The translations under genes were made by a program, and so were the position numbers. From Alkalihalobacillus sp047302405 (GTDB lineage: Bacteria; Bacillota; Bacilli; Bacillales; Bacillaceae_D), in the NCBI RefSeq assembly GCF_047302405.1, contig NZ_CP154853.1:4588001-4652000 (forward strand): a stretch of 64,000 bases of DNA. Reading direction: 5' to 3'. The notes under the pieces are model-generated. The model worked only from the letters and a program-made list of their open reading frames with translations, searched no databases and was not told where the DNA came from. Below, in pieces: positions 45,568-54,196 of this stretch. How positions within the stretch are numbered: position 1 is the first letter of the stretch; every line of letters starts with the position of its first letter.

Positions 45568-45783
45568 ATGGGTTTATTAGGAGCAGCAATTGTTGCAGGT
45601 TTAGCAGCTGTCGGAGGAGCAATCGCCGTAGCTATCATTGTAAAATCAACTATCGAGGGAGTAACTCGTCAACCAGAACTTAAAGGTACATTACAAACAC
45701 TTATGTTCATTGGGGTACCTCTTGCAGAAGCCGTACCAATCATCGCGATCGTTATGGGCTTCCTAATCTTAGGTAACGCTTAA
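45568..45783 (+). CDS. atpE: ATP synthase F0 subunit c
   Basis: The 71-residue hairpin forms the proton-driven ring. Helix 1 carries GGAIAVA at positions 16-22, with Ala at 18, 20 and 22 where most bacteria have the GxGxGxG motif. Helix 2 has P51 in VPLAE with the ion-binding E54. The AxAxAxA-type helix and P51 are features described for alkaliphilic Bacillus species. Here position 16 is Gly, so the motif is GxAxAxA. Strong ribosome-binding site GGGAGGAAATT. A structured 170-base spacer follows. Confidence 0.97.
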   Translation: MGLLGAAIVAGLAAVGGAIAVAIIVKSTIEGVTRQPELKGTLQTLMFIGVPLAEAVPIIAIVMGFLILGNA

Positions 45784-45787
45784 TACG

Positions 45788-45872
45788 ATTTTGTCGCAGG
45801 AATGCGACCACCTTTTGCACATAAAAATGGCGACAGCATCCACAACGAGGCTGCGCCATTGCTTGTGTAAGG
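45788..45872 (+). ncRNA. Structured intercistronic RNA between atpE and atpF
   Basis: GTCGCA-GGAA-TGCGAC forms a 6-bp stem with a GNRA loop just after atpE. It is followed by AATGGCG-A-CAGC pairing with GCTG-CGCCATT, extended by outer TTGCACA/TGTGTAA. There is no T-run, so it should not terminate. Such a structure could stabilise the upstream message and so raise subunit c output over single-copy subunits (inference). Confidence 0.55.
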
Positions 45873-45971
45873 TTTAACAACTTAAATGATTCATTATGTA
45901 ACTTGATAAAAAAGCTTGAATATAAAAGGTTTTACTGAGAAATTCTCACATCCATGAAAGGAGTGAACGAA

Positions 45972-46463
45972 ATGGGTTTTGAAATACCATGGGGCTCTAT
46001 TGCTTATCAATTAATTGCATTTCTTGTATTATTAGCCCTTTTAAGCAAATTCGCACTTAAGCCTTTACTTGGCATTATGGAAAAGCGTGAGCAAATGGTT
46101 AATGACCAAATTGAGAACGCTGAAGCGAGAAGCAAAGAGGCTGAAGCATATATTAAAGATCAACGTATTGCTTTAGAAGAAGCTCGTACGGAAGCACATG
46201 AAATCGTACAAAATGCGAAAAAACTAAGTGAGCAACAAGGTCAAGAGATCTTAGAGCAAGCTCGTGTTAACGCAGAAAGAATTAAAGATGCAGCTCTTGC
46301 AGAAATTCAACGCGAAAAAGAGCATGCGGTTAGCGAACTTCGTGAACAAGTCGCAAGTCTATCTGTTCTCATTGCTACTAAAGTGATTGAAAAAGAACTT
46401 AATACAGAAGAACAAGACAAACTTGTACAAGAGTACATTAAAGAGGTAGGCGGTAAGCTATGA
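45972..46463 (+). CDS. atpF: ATP synthase F0 subunit b
   Basis: The stator stalk protein (about 163 residues) has one N-terminal membrane helix (YQLIAFLVLLALLSKFALKP) and a long charged right-handed coiled coil (residues 30-150). AAAGGAGTG fits the ATG at 45972; an upstream in-frame ATG at 45954 lies on the binding site. The last 4 bases overlap atpH. Confidence 0.95.
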   Translation: MGFEIPWGSIAYQLIAFLVLLALLSKFALKPLLGIMEKREQMVNDQIENAEARSKEAEAYIKDQRIALEEARTEAHEIVQNAKKLSEQQGQEILEQARVNAERIKDAALAEIQREKEHAVSELREQVASLSVLIATKVIEKELNTEEQDKLVQEYIKEVGGKL

Positions 46464-47008
46464 GTAACGTTGCCGTAGCCAATCGTTATGCAAATGCCCT
46501 TTTTCAAGTTGCACGCGAAAAAGGAATCCTCAATCAAGCAATTGAAGAGCTTCAAGCAATCAAGGGCGTTGTTCAATCAACTCCTTCTTTCTCAAAATTC
46601 CTTGAAAATCCGAAATTTACAAAAGAGCAAAAGCGCACGTTTATTCAATCAAGCTTTCAAGGTACATTAAGTGATGCAGTCGTTACGACGTTGCAAATCT
46701 TAGTGGATCGAAAGCGTACCGATATTCTTGTGCCAATGATTGAGAAGTTTGTCGCTTTATCTTATGAAGCACAAAATATTGCTGAAGCCACTGTGTTTTC
46801 AGCAAAAGCACTAACTGAAGAAGAAAAAACTCAAATAGCTCAAGTGTTTGCGATGAAAGTCGGAAAATCTCAGCTATTAATTAATAATGTAGTAAACGCC
46901 GACCTTTTAGGCGGTTTGAAAATTCGTATTGGTGACCGTATTTTTGATGGAAGCGTTAAGTCTCAACTTGATCGCTTAGAGCGTCAATTGGTTACGGGAA
47001 CACGTTAG
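46460..47008 (+). CDS. atpH: ATP synthase F1 subunit delta
   Basis: The 182-residue protein links F1 to the b stalk. N-terminal helical domain ANRYANALFQVAREKG and C-terminal GGLKIRIGDRIFDGSVKSQL are typical. Its start overlaps atpF by 4 bases (ATGA-type coupling). Confidence 0.95.
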   Translation: MSNVAVANRYANALFQVAREKGILNQAIEELQAIKGVVQSTPSFSKFLENPKFTKEQKRTFIQSSFQGTLSDAVVTTLQILVDRKRTDILVPMIEKFVALSYEAQNIAEATVFSAKALTEEEKTQIAQVFAMKVGKSQLLINNVVNADLLGGLKIRIGDRIFDGSVKSQLDRLERQLVTGTR

Positions 47009-47029
47009 TAGAAGATAGGGGTGAATGAT

Positions 47030-48538
47030 ATGAGCATCAAACCAGAGGAAATTAGCTCTCTAATTAAACAGCAGATTGAGAATTTTGAATCTGATGTTCA
47101 AGTACAAGATGTAGGTACAGTTATCCGTGTCGGTGACGGTATCGCACTTGCTCATGGCCTTGAGAATGTTATGGCGGGTGAATTACTCGAATTCTCAACT
47201 GGTGTAATGGGAATGGCTCAGAACCTTGAGGAAAACAATATCGGGATTATCATTTTAGGACCTTACCGTGGCATTCGTGAAGGTGACGAAGTAAAACGTA
47301 CAGGTCGTATCATGGAAGTGCCAGTAGGGGAAGAATTATTAGGTCGTGTCGTAAACTCACTAGGACAACCTATCGATGGTTTAGGTCCAGTAAATACGAC
47401 AAAAACACGTCCAATCGAAGCACAAGCACCTGGTGTAATGGCTCGTAAATCCGTTCACGAACCATTACAAACAGGAATTAAGTCTATTGATGCAATGGTA
47501 CCAATTGGCCGTGGTCAACGTGAGTTAATCATCGGGGACCGTCAAACGGGTAAAACAGCGATTGCAATTGATACAATCTTAAACCAAGCCGACCAAAATA
47601 TGATTTGTATTTATGTCGCTATTGGTCAAAAAGAATCAACAGTTGCAGGTGTTGTAGAGACACTTCGTCAAAAAGGTGCTCTAGATTACACAATCGTTGT
47701 ATCAGCGAGTGCATCAGATCCAGCTCCAATGTTATTCTTAGCACCGTATGCAGGGGTAACAATGGGTGAGGAGTTCATGTATAACGGAAAGCATGTTTTA
47801 GTTATCTATGATGATTTAACTAAACAAGCATCTGCTTATCGTGAGCTTTCATTATTACTTCGTCGTCCTCCAGGTCGTGAGGCGTTCCCAGGGGATGTAT
47901 TCTACTTACATTCACGTTTACTTGAGCGTGCAGCGAAATTAAACGATGATTTAGGTGGTGGTTCGATCACAGCTTTACCTTTCATTGAAACACAAGCTGG
48001 TGACGTATCTGCTTACATTCCAACAAACGTTATTTCCATCACTGATGGACAAATTTTCTTACAATCTGATTTATTCTACTCAGGTGTACGTCCAGCCGTT
48101 AATGCCGGTTTATCGGTATCACGTGTTGGGGGTTCTGCCCAAATTAAAGCGATGAAGAAGGTTGCCGGTACACTACGTCTTGACTTAGCTGCTTACCGTG
48201 AACTAGAAGCGTTCTCTCAATTTGGTTCAGACCTTGATAAAGCGACACAAGCAAAATTAAATCGTGGTCAACGTACAGTTGAGATTTTAAAACAAGACTT
48301 ACACAAGCCACTTTCAGTTGAAAAACAAGTTGTGATTCTTTATGCCTTAACAAAAGGTTTCTTGGATGATATCCCAGTGGCTGATGTTTTACGCTTTGAA
48401 TCAGAGTTGTTCACTTTCATCGACCATAACAAAAAAGAATTATTTGATCACATCCGTACAACAGGTGGATTACCTGAGGATGCTGACTTAGTGGCAGCGA
48501 TCAATGAATTCAAAAAAGGCTTCACTGTAAGTAAATAA
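47030..48538 (+). CDS. atpA: ATP synthase F1 subunit alpha
   Basis: The regulatory nucleotide-binding subunit (about 502 residues) has Walker A GDRQTGKTA and the signature region PAVNAGLSVSRVGGSAQ with the Arg that reaches the catalytic site. Full length. GGGGTG before the ATG at 47030 decides against the GTG at 47021. Confidence 0.98.
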   Translation: MSIKPEEISSLIKQQIENFESDVQVQDVGTVIRVGDGIALAHGLENVMAGELLEFSTGVMGMAQNLEENNIGIIILGPYRGIREGDEVKRTGRIMEVPVGEELLGRVVNSLGQPIDGLGPVNTTKTRPIEAQAPGVMARKSVHEPLQTGIKSIDAMVPIGRGQRELIIGDRQTGKTAIAIDTILNQADQNMICIYVAIGQKESTVAGVVETLRQKGALDYTIVVSASASDPAPMLFLAPYAGVTMGEEFMYNGKHVLVIYDDLTKQASAYRELSLLLRRPPGREAFPGDVFYLHSRLLERAAKLNDDLGGGSITALPFIETQAGDVSAYIPTNVISITDGQIFLQSDLFYSGVRPAVNAGLSVSRVGGSAQIKAMKKVAGTLRLDLAAYRELEAFSQFGSDLDKATQAKLNRGQRTVEILKQDLHKPLSVEKQVVILYALTKGFLDDIPVADVLRFESELFTFIDHNKKELFDHIRTTGGLPEDADLVAAINEFKKGFTVSK

Positions 48539-48644
48539 TTGAAGTTTAAGGTTCCCGAGTGATCGGGACCTAACTTCTATATAAATTGTTCGGCATTCAT
48601 TGTGAAATGGATGGAATAGTTTTGCAAAAAAGGTGGTGAAACAA

Positions 48645-49511
48645 GTGGCTTCATTACGTGATATAAAAGCACGCAAGACGTCTACTCAAAAGACAAAACA
48701 AATTACGAAGGCGATGCAAATGGTTTCAGCTGCAAAGCTAAACCGTGCTCAAAATAAAGCACAAGCCTTCCAACCTTATACGGATAAAATTCACGAGATT
48801 GTATCTGGTATTGCTGCTTCTAATACAGAAGTATCACACCCAATGCTTCAAACTCGCCCCGTTAAGAAGACTGGTTATGTCGTAATGACTTCTGATACAG
48901 GTCTTGCGGGTGGTTATAATAGTAACCTCGTTCGTGATTTGCTTAAAACAATTGAAGAGCGTCACACATCACCAGATGAGTATGCAATCATTGTCTTAGG
49001 TCGTATCGGTCGTGACTTGTTTAAAAAACGTAATCTTCCAATCGTTCAGGAGTTAACCGGTCTACCCGATCAACCTGAATTTAATGATATTAAAAATGTG
49101 GCTCGTACAACAGTTGAAATGTTTGCAGACGGCATTTTTGATGAGTTATATGTATGGTACAACCACTTTGTCAATCCAATCAAACAAGATGTAACGGAGA
49201 AAAAGCTTTTACCATTATCGGATATCGGGACAGATGGAGCTAAAGGTGCAAGTAGTGAATACGTGTATGAGCCATCTGAGGCAGCTATTTTAGAAGTGCT
49301 TCTTCCACAATATGCGGAAAGCTTAATTTACGGTGCATTACTTGATGCCAAAGCTAGTGAATTCGGTGCTCGTATGACAGCAATGAGTGCGGCAACGGAT
49401 AACGCTTCAAGCTTAATTGATGAGTTGACATTAACATATAACCGTTTAAGACAAGCAGCGATTACGCAAGAGATTACGGAAATCGTCGGCGGAGCAGCTG
49501 CATTAGAATAA
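48645..49511 (+). CDS. atpG: ATP synthase F1 subunit gamma
   Basis: The central rotor subunit (about 288 residues) begins ASLRDIKARKTSTQKTKQIT, with C-terminal ARMTAMSAATDNASSLI and NRLRQAAITQEITEIVGGA. These two helices form the rotating coiled coil. The start is the GTG at 48645 after AGGTGGTGA; the GTG at 48633 lies in the binding site. Confidence 0.96.
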   Translation: MASLRDIKARKTSTQKTKQITKAMQMVSAAKLNRAQNKAQAFQPYTDKIHEIVSGIAASNTEVSHPMLQTRPVKKTGYVVMTSDTGLAGGYNSNLVRDLLKTIEERHTSPDEYAIIVLGRIGRDLFKKRNLPIVQELTGLPDQPEFNDIKNVARTTVEMFADGIFDELYVWYNHFVNPIKQDVTEKKLLPLSDIGTDGAKGASSEYVYEPSEAAILEVLLPQYAESLIYGALLDAKASEFGARMTAMSAATDNASSLIDELTLTYNRLRQAAITQEITEIVGGAAALE

Positions 49512-49601
49512 TATCGGAACGCAAATCAATTGATGATACGGTCAATAGACTACTTTATAAGTGTTTATCAAAGTAGTTGATAGCCAATAGGAGGGAAATA
49601 A

Positions 49602-51014
49602 ATGAATACAGGTCGCATTACTCAAGTAATGGGTCCAGTTGTTGACGTAAAGTTTAACAGTGGACAGTTACCTGAACTCAATAATGCATTACGCGTTGAA
49701 CAACGTGGCGCGAGCATAAATGCAGTTGATGTTAATGTAACATTAGAAGTAGCCTTGCACCTAGGTGACGACACTGTTCGTACAGTTGCGATGTCTTCTA
49801 CAGACGGACTTGTTCGTGGAACAGAAGCGGTTGATACAGGCGACGCGATTACTGTGCCAGTTGGAGACGTGACATTAGGTCGCGTATTTAACGTATTAGG
49901 TGAAGCAATCGACTTAGCAGACCCAATTCCAGCTGATGCTACGCGTGCTCCAATTCACCGTGAAGCACCTAAGTTTGATGAGCTTTCTACAGGTAAAGAA
50001 ATCCTTGAGACAGGAATTAAAGTTGTAGACTTACTAGCTCCTTATATCAAAGGTGGTAAAATCGGACTATTTGGAGGAGCGGGAGTAGGTAAAACCGTTC
50101 TTATCCAAGAACTTATTAACAACATCGCTCAAGAGCACGGTGGTATCTCTGTATTCGCCGGTGTAGGAGAGCGTACTCGTGAAGGAAATGACCTTTTCCA
50201 TGAAATGACAGATTCAGGCGTTATTAAGAAAACGGCAATGGTATTCGGTCAAATGAACGAGCCACCTGGTGCGCGTATGCGTGTTGCCCTTTCTGGCTTA
50301 ACAATGGCTGAGCATTTCCGTGATAAAGATGGACAAGACGTTCTTTTATTCATCGATAACATCTTCCGCTTTACACAAGCTGGTTCAGAGGTTTCGGCCC
50401 TACTTGGTCGTATGCCATCTGCCGTTGGTTACCAACCAACACTTGCAACGGAAATGGGTCAATTACAAGAGCGTATCACATCTACTAAAGTCGGTTCTGT
50501 TACATCAATCCAAGCGATTTATGTACCAGCCGATGACTATACGGATCCGGCTCCAGCAACAACTTTCGCTCACTTAGATGCAACAACAAACTTAGAGCGT
50601 AAGTTATCTGAGATGGGTATTTACCCAGCCGTGGATCCATTAGCTTCTACATCTCGTGCCCTTTCTCCAGAAGTTGTCGGAGAAGAGCATTATGCAATTG
50701 CTCGTCAAGTACAGCAAACACTACAAAAGTACAATGAGCTTCAAGATATTATCGCAATCCTTGGTATGGATGAGCTTTCAGAAGAAGAGAAACAAATCGT
50801 TGCCCGTGCACGTCGTATTCAATTCTTCTTATCGCAAAACTTCCACGTGGCTGAGCAATTTACTGGCCAAAAAGGATCTTATGTACCGGTTAAAGAAACG
50901 GTTAAAGGCTTCAAAGAAATTCTTGAAGGTAAGTACGATAACCTTCCAGAAGATGCGTTCCGTCTAGTTGGACGTATTGAAGAAGTTGTGGAAAAAGCAA
51001 AGGAAATGGCTTAA
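49602..51014 (+). CDS. atpD: ATP synthase F1 subunit beta
   Basis: The 470-residue catalytic subunit has Walker A GGAGVGKTV, catalytic GVGERTREGNDLF, Walker B VLLFIDNIFRF, ALLGRMPSAVGYQPTL and the DELSEEE lever. Full length, highly conserved. Ribosome-binding site GGAGGG. Confidence 0.98.
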   Translation: MNTGRITQVMGPVVDVKFNSGQLPELNNALRVEQRGASINAVDVNVTLEVALHLGDDTVRTVAMSSTDGLVRGTEAVDTGDAITVPVGDVTLGRVFNVLGEAIDLADPIPADATRAPIHREAPKFDELSTGKEILETGIKVVDLLAPYIKGGKIGLFGGAGVGKTVLIQELINNIAQEHGGISVFAGVGERTREGNDLFHEMTDSGVIKKTAMVFGQMNEPPGARMRVALSGLTMAEHFRDKDGQDVLLFIDNIFRFTQAGSEVSALLGRMPSAVGYQPTLATEMGQLQERITSTKVGSVTSIQAIYVPADDYTDPAPATTFAHLDATTNLERKLSEMGIYPAVDPLASTSRALSPEVVGEEHYAIARQVQQTLQKYNELQDIIAILGMDELSEEEKQIVARARRIQFFLSQNFHVAEQFTGQKGSYVPVKETVKGFKEILEGKYDNLPEDAFRLVGRIEEVVEKAKEMA

Positions 51015-51122
51015 TATCCGTTGATTAATAAGCTAGTGGTGGCTAGTCCCCGCTAGCTCTCCTCATAAATTTTTGAGGAGACAAATTTCAAAACCCGTAT
51101 TGCTATTAAGGAGGGTTTTTAC

Positions 51123-51524
51123 ATGCCAACTATTAATGTGAATGTCGTAACTCCTGATGGCAAAGTGTATGATGGCGATGTCGATATGGTAAGTGTTCGT
51201 ACGGTTGACGGCGAGCTCGGTATTTTACCTAAACATATCCCATTAGTTGCTCCATTAACAATCGGAGCAGTACGCTTAAAAAACGGCTCAACTGTTGAAA
51301 AAGTTGCAGTAAGTGGTGGCTTCGTCGAAGTTCGTCCTGACCAAGTAACGATTTTAGCAGAGGCTGCGGAATTGCCTTCAGATATCGATGTAGACCGTGC
51401 AACACAAGCGAAGGAACGTGCAGAGAAGCGTCTAGAAGAGGTTAGACAAGAACAAACCGATTCAAAACGCGCTCAACTTGCCTTAAAACGTGCCATGAAC
51501 CGCTTGGATGTATCAGGTAAATAA
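51123..51524 (+). CDS. atpC: ATP synthase F1 subunit epsilon
   Basis: The 133-residue subunit has an N-terminal beta-sandwich (TVDGELGILPKHIPLVAPL) and a C-terminal two-helix hairpin (about 88-133) that can inhibit hydrolysis. Last gene of the operon; a terminator follows. Confidence 0.96.
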   Translation: MPTINVNVVTPDGKVYDGDVDMVSVRTVDGELGILPKHIPLVAPLTIGAVRLKNGSTVEKVAVSGGFVEVRPDQVTILAEAAELPSDIDVDRATQAKERAEKRLEEVRQEQTDSKRAQLALKRAMNRLDVSGK

Positions 51525-51536
51525 TCAAATCAAAAA

Positions 51537-51573
51537 GGGAGTAGGATGCCAAGACATCCTATTCTCTTTTTTT
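51537..51573 (+). terminator. Terminator of the atp operon
   Basis: GGGAGTAGGATG pairs over twelve positions with CATCCTATTCTC around CCAAGA, followed by seven T. Confidence 0.9.
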
Positions 51574-51599
51574 CGTATGTGAGCGTTGTTCGACAGGTG

Positions 51600-52610
51600 C
51601 CTGTCATTTGTCGAAACGCCTCTAATGAAGCCCGAAGCAGTTGAATAAAAGCCAGGAAGGGAATCATAGGTCGTCAATGATGTCAGAAGTGATTGAATAA
51701 GAGCCGCAAAGGGAATCAAAGAGCCGCAATGAATCCCAAAGCAAGTGAATCAGAGCCGCAAAGGGAATCAAAAGCCGTCAATGAAGCCCGAAGCCAGCAA
51801 ATAAAAGCCACAAAGGGAATCAAAGGCCGCCAATGAAGCCCGAAGCGATTGAATCAGAGCCACAAAGGGAATCAAAGGCCGCCAATGAAGCCCGAAGCGA
51901 TTGAATCAGAGCCGCAAAGGGAATCAAAGGCCGCCAATGAAGCCCGAAGCCAGCAAATAAAAGCCACAAAGGGAATCAAAGGCCGTCAATGAATCCCGAA
52001 GCGATTGAATCAGAGCCGCAAAGGGAATCAAAGGATGTCAATGAAGCCCGAAGCGATTGAATCAGAGCCGCAAGGGAATCAAAGAGCCGCAATGAATCCA
52101 AAAGCCAGCAAATCAAAGTCACAAAGGGAATCAAAGACCGCCAATGAATCCAAAAGCCAGCAAACCAGAGCCACAAAGGGAATCAAAGGCCGTCAATGAA
52201 GCCCGAAGCCAGCAAATAAGAGCCGCAAAGGGAATCAAAGAGCCGCAATGAATCCCAAAGCCAGTGAATCAGAGAGCAAAAGGAATCAAAGGCTGCCAAT
52301 GAAGCCGAAAGCAATCGAATCAAAGCCGCAAGGGAATCAAAGACCGCCAATGAAGCCCAAAGCCAGCAAATAAAAGCCACAAAGGGAATCAAAGGCCGTC
52401 AATGAAGCCCGAAGCCAGCAAATCAGAGCCGCAAAGGGAATCAAAGAGCCGCAATGAAGCCCGAAGCCAGCAAACCAGAGCCACAAAGGGAATCAAAGGC
52501 CGTCAATGAAGCCCGAAGCCAGCAAATCAGAGCCGCAAAGGGAATCAAAGCTCGTCAATGAAGCCCAAAGCCAGCAAATCAAAGCCACAAAGGAAATCAA
52601 GAGCCCTCAA
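51600..52610 (+). repeat. 52-bp tandem array A4 (GGGAATCA family)
   Basis: This is the longest array, about nineteen units. GGG starts include 51659, 51711, 51763, 51815, 51867, 51919, 51971, 52023, 52074, 52126, 52178, 52230, 52332, 52384, 52436, 52488 and 52540. A few units are 51 bp by single-base loss. Typical elements are GGGAATCAAAGGCCGTC, AATGAAGCCCGAAGC and AGAGCCGCAAA. Short open frames on both strands within it are array translations, not genes. Confidence 0.93.
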
Positions 52611-53041
52611 GAAATTGCCTCACCCAACCTAACACTAAAACTCCATTTTCAGCAACCGATTTGTTCTTTACCAATACCCAGCTTTGAAACAGCAAAACAA
52701 AAATTTTTAATAAAAAACGAAACTTTTTTTGATATTGAACGTCTTATAATTAGGTGGATTTTTAATTAGATGATTAAAGATGAATATTTGCGGGTACAGA
52801 TTATAAGTGAAATGCTCCTAAAAATGTTGCTAAGATGAAATGTTTTCATTTTTGTCACAACTTCCTAAAAAAATAGGTCTGTACAACTATATAATTCCAT
52901 ATTTACTCTGTAGATTTTTTTTTCAAGATAAGATATGATGAGAATTGGATTGTTTTTAGTTAATGGAAACATTTATTGAGTAATCGACTGGTTGCATTTT
53001 GTCGATTTTTGGATGAATAAGTAGAAAAGGAGTTATAATCC
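52611..53041. other. Intergenic region before ywzB
   Basis: The 430 A+T-rich bases between the array and ywzB contain no credible gene, hairpin terminator or clear promoter pair. They presumably hold the ywzB promoter. Confidence 0.4.
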
Positions 53042-53275
53042 ATGTTTGATGATTTTGGACAACTGGCACTCATACATATCATGGTGAATGTCTTTTTCCT
53101 GGCATTAACATGGTGGGCATTGCAGGCCGTTCGATTTGATGTCTTTCTTCGAGACCCAAAAGGGACAAGAGCAAAGGTATTACAAGTGTTATTAACGTTT
53201 GCCCTCGCCCATTTATTAACAAATTTTTTCCTGGATTACTTAAACTCATCTCAAATGTTACGCTACCTATGGTAA
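53042..53275 (+). CDS. ywzB: DUF1146 family membrane protein (YwzB)
   Basis: The 77-residue protein has two membrane segments (about 8-27 and 48-66) joined by a basic cytoplasmic loop (RDPKGTRAKV). YwzB-type proteins occur downstream of the atp operon and before murA in Bacillus; function unknown. AAAAGGAG 11 bases before the ATG. Confidence 0.88.
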   Translation: MFDDFGQLALIHIMVNVFFLALTWWALQAVRFDVFLRDPKGTRAKVLQVLLTFALAHLLTNFFLDYLNSSQMLRYLW

Positions 53276-53384
53276 CTCGCTATAGCAACTGAACATGTCG
53301 AAAAGTGACTACAACTTCCATGTATGCTCACCTTTTCTCTGGTAAAAATGTTAGTAAAGAGTTTTTACGAGAGGGGAATTATAC

Positions 53385-54152
53385 ATGAAATTGGGGAAAA
53401 GTTTCTTTTTAGTTATAATTGTGTTCGGGCTCGTTATCGTACATTTTTTTGCGAATTCTTTAGGGGGTCATTCATTTGTGGCAGCAGCTAATGAACTTGT
53501 ATCTTTAGCTGAAGACAAAAAATGGGACATTCATGAGTGGCAAATCTTAGCAAGGGAAGAGCAAGGTTTGATTACAAATCAAGAATCATTCAGACAACAT
53601 GTACATATGATGAGCAGTGATTTAGATGATTGGCAAGTAACGGATGTTGACGATTCTGCACAAGAATGGAAAGCAACCCTTACGAATCAAAACCCAGAAA
53701 TGGATGTTCAAGAATCTTTAACCGTCTTTGCATATCCAGAAAATGGGCAGTATCGTCTATCGCACACATATAAACTTCAGGGCTCCTCTCTACACACTCT
53801 CGCATCACAACAGCTGGAACCGTTAGTTAACAAAAGAATTGATTCTTTCTCACTTGATCAATCTGCAATTTATACACAACTTAAAACTTCAGAGGACCAA
53901 TCGTATCTTGATAATCATCAGAGCTTGTCTCACTTTGCGACGGAATTGCTTGAATCCCTTGATGCTAAACAGGTTGAAGCATTAGAAGAAGAATCATTTG
54001 TTTCTTTTTCTGCCTATTTAGAGGACTGGGAACAAGCCATTTTAACCAACGGTGAGGAGATGAATCTTCAGCTCGCGATTAGACAAGAACAAGGATTGGG
54101 CTCTAGGACGACTGTGACAATAGGAACGCCTATTATTACGACTGAATATTGA
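53385..54152 (+). CDS. ywmB: YwmB-like secreted protein
   Basis: The 255-residue protein has an N-terminal signal or anchor (FFLVIIVFGLVIVHFFANSL). Two similar extracytoplasmic halves of the YwmB (DUF1779, TATA-box-binding-like fold) type follow; QEWKATLTNQNPEMDVQESL is part of the first. It sits immediately before murA as in B. subtilis. Function unknown; conserved in spore-formers. Confidence 0.85.
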   Translation: MKLGKSFFLVIIVFGLVIVHFFANSLGGHSFVAAANELVSLAEDKKWDIHEWQILAREEQGLITNQESFRQHVHMMSSDLDDWQVTDVDDSAQEWKATLTNQNPEMDVQESLTVFAYPENGQYRLSHTYKLQGSSLHTLASQQLEPLVNKRIDSFSLDQSAIYTQLKTSEDQSYLDNHQSLSHFATELLESLDAKQVEALEEESFVSFSAYLEDWEQAILTNGEEMNLQLAIRQEQGLGSRTTVTIGTPIITTEY

Positions 54153-54196
54153 TAATATAGAAGAGACCATAATTTCTAGACGCGGAGGGGAATACG

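Noticed and set aside
51976..52769. Several 60-90-codon open frames on both strands
   Set aside because: They are translations of array A4 or run out of it, without ribosome-binding sites.
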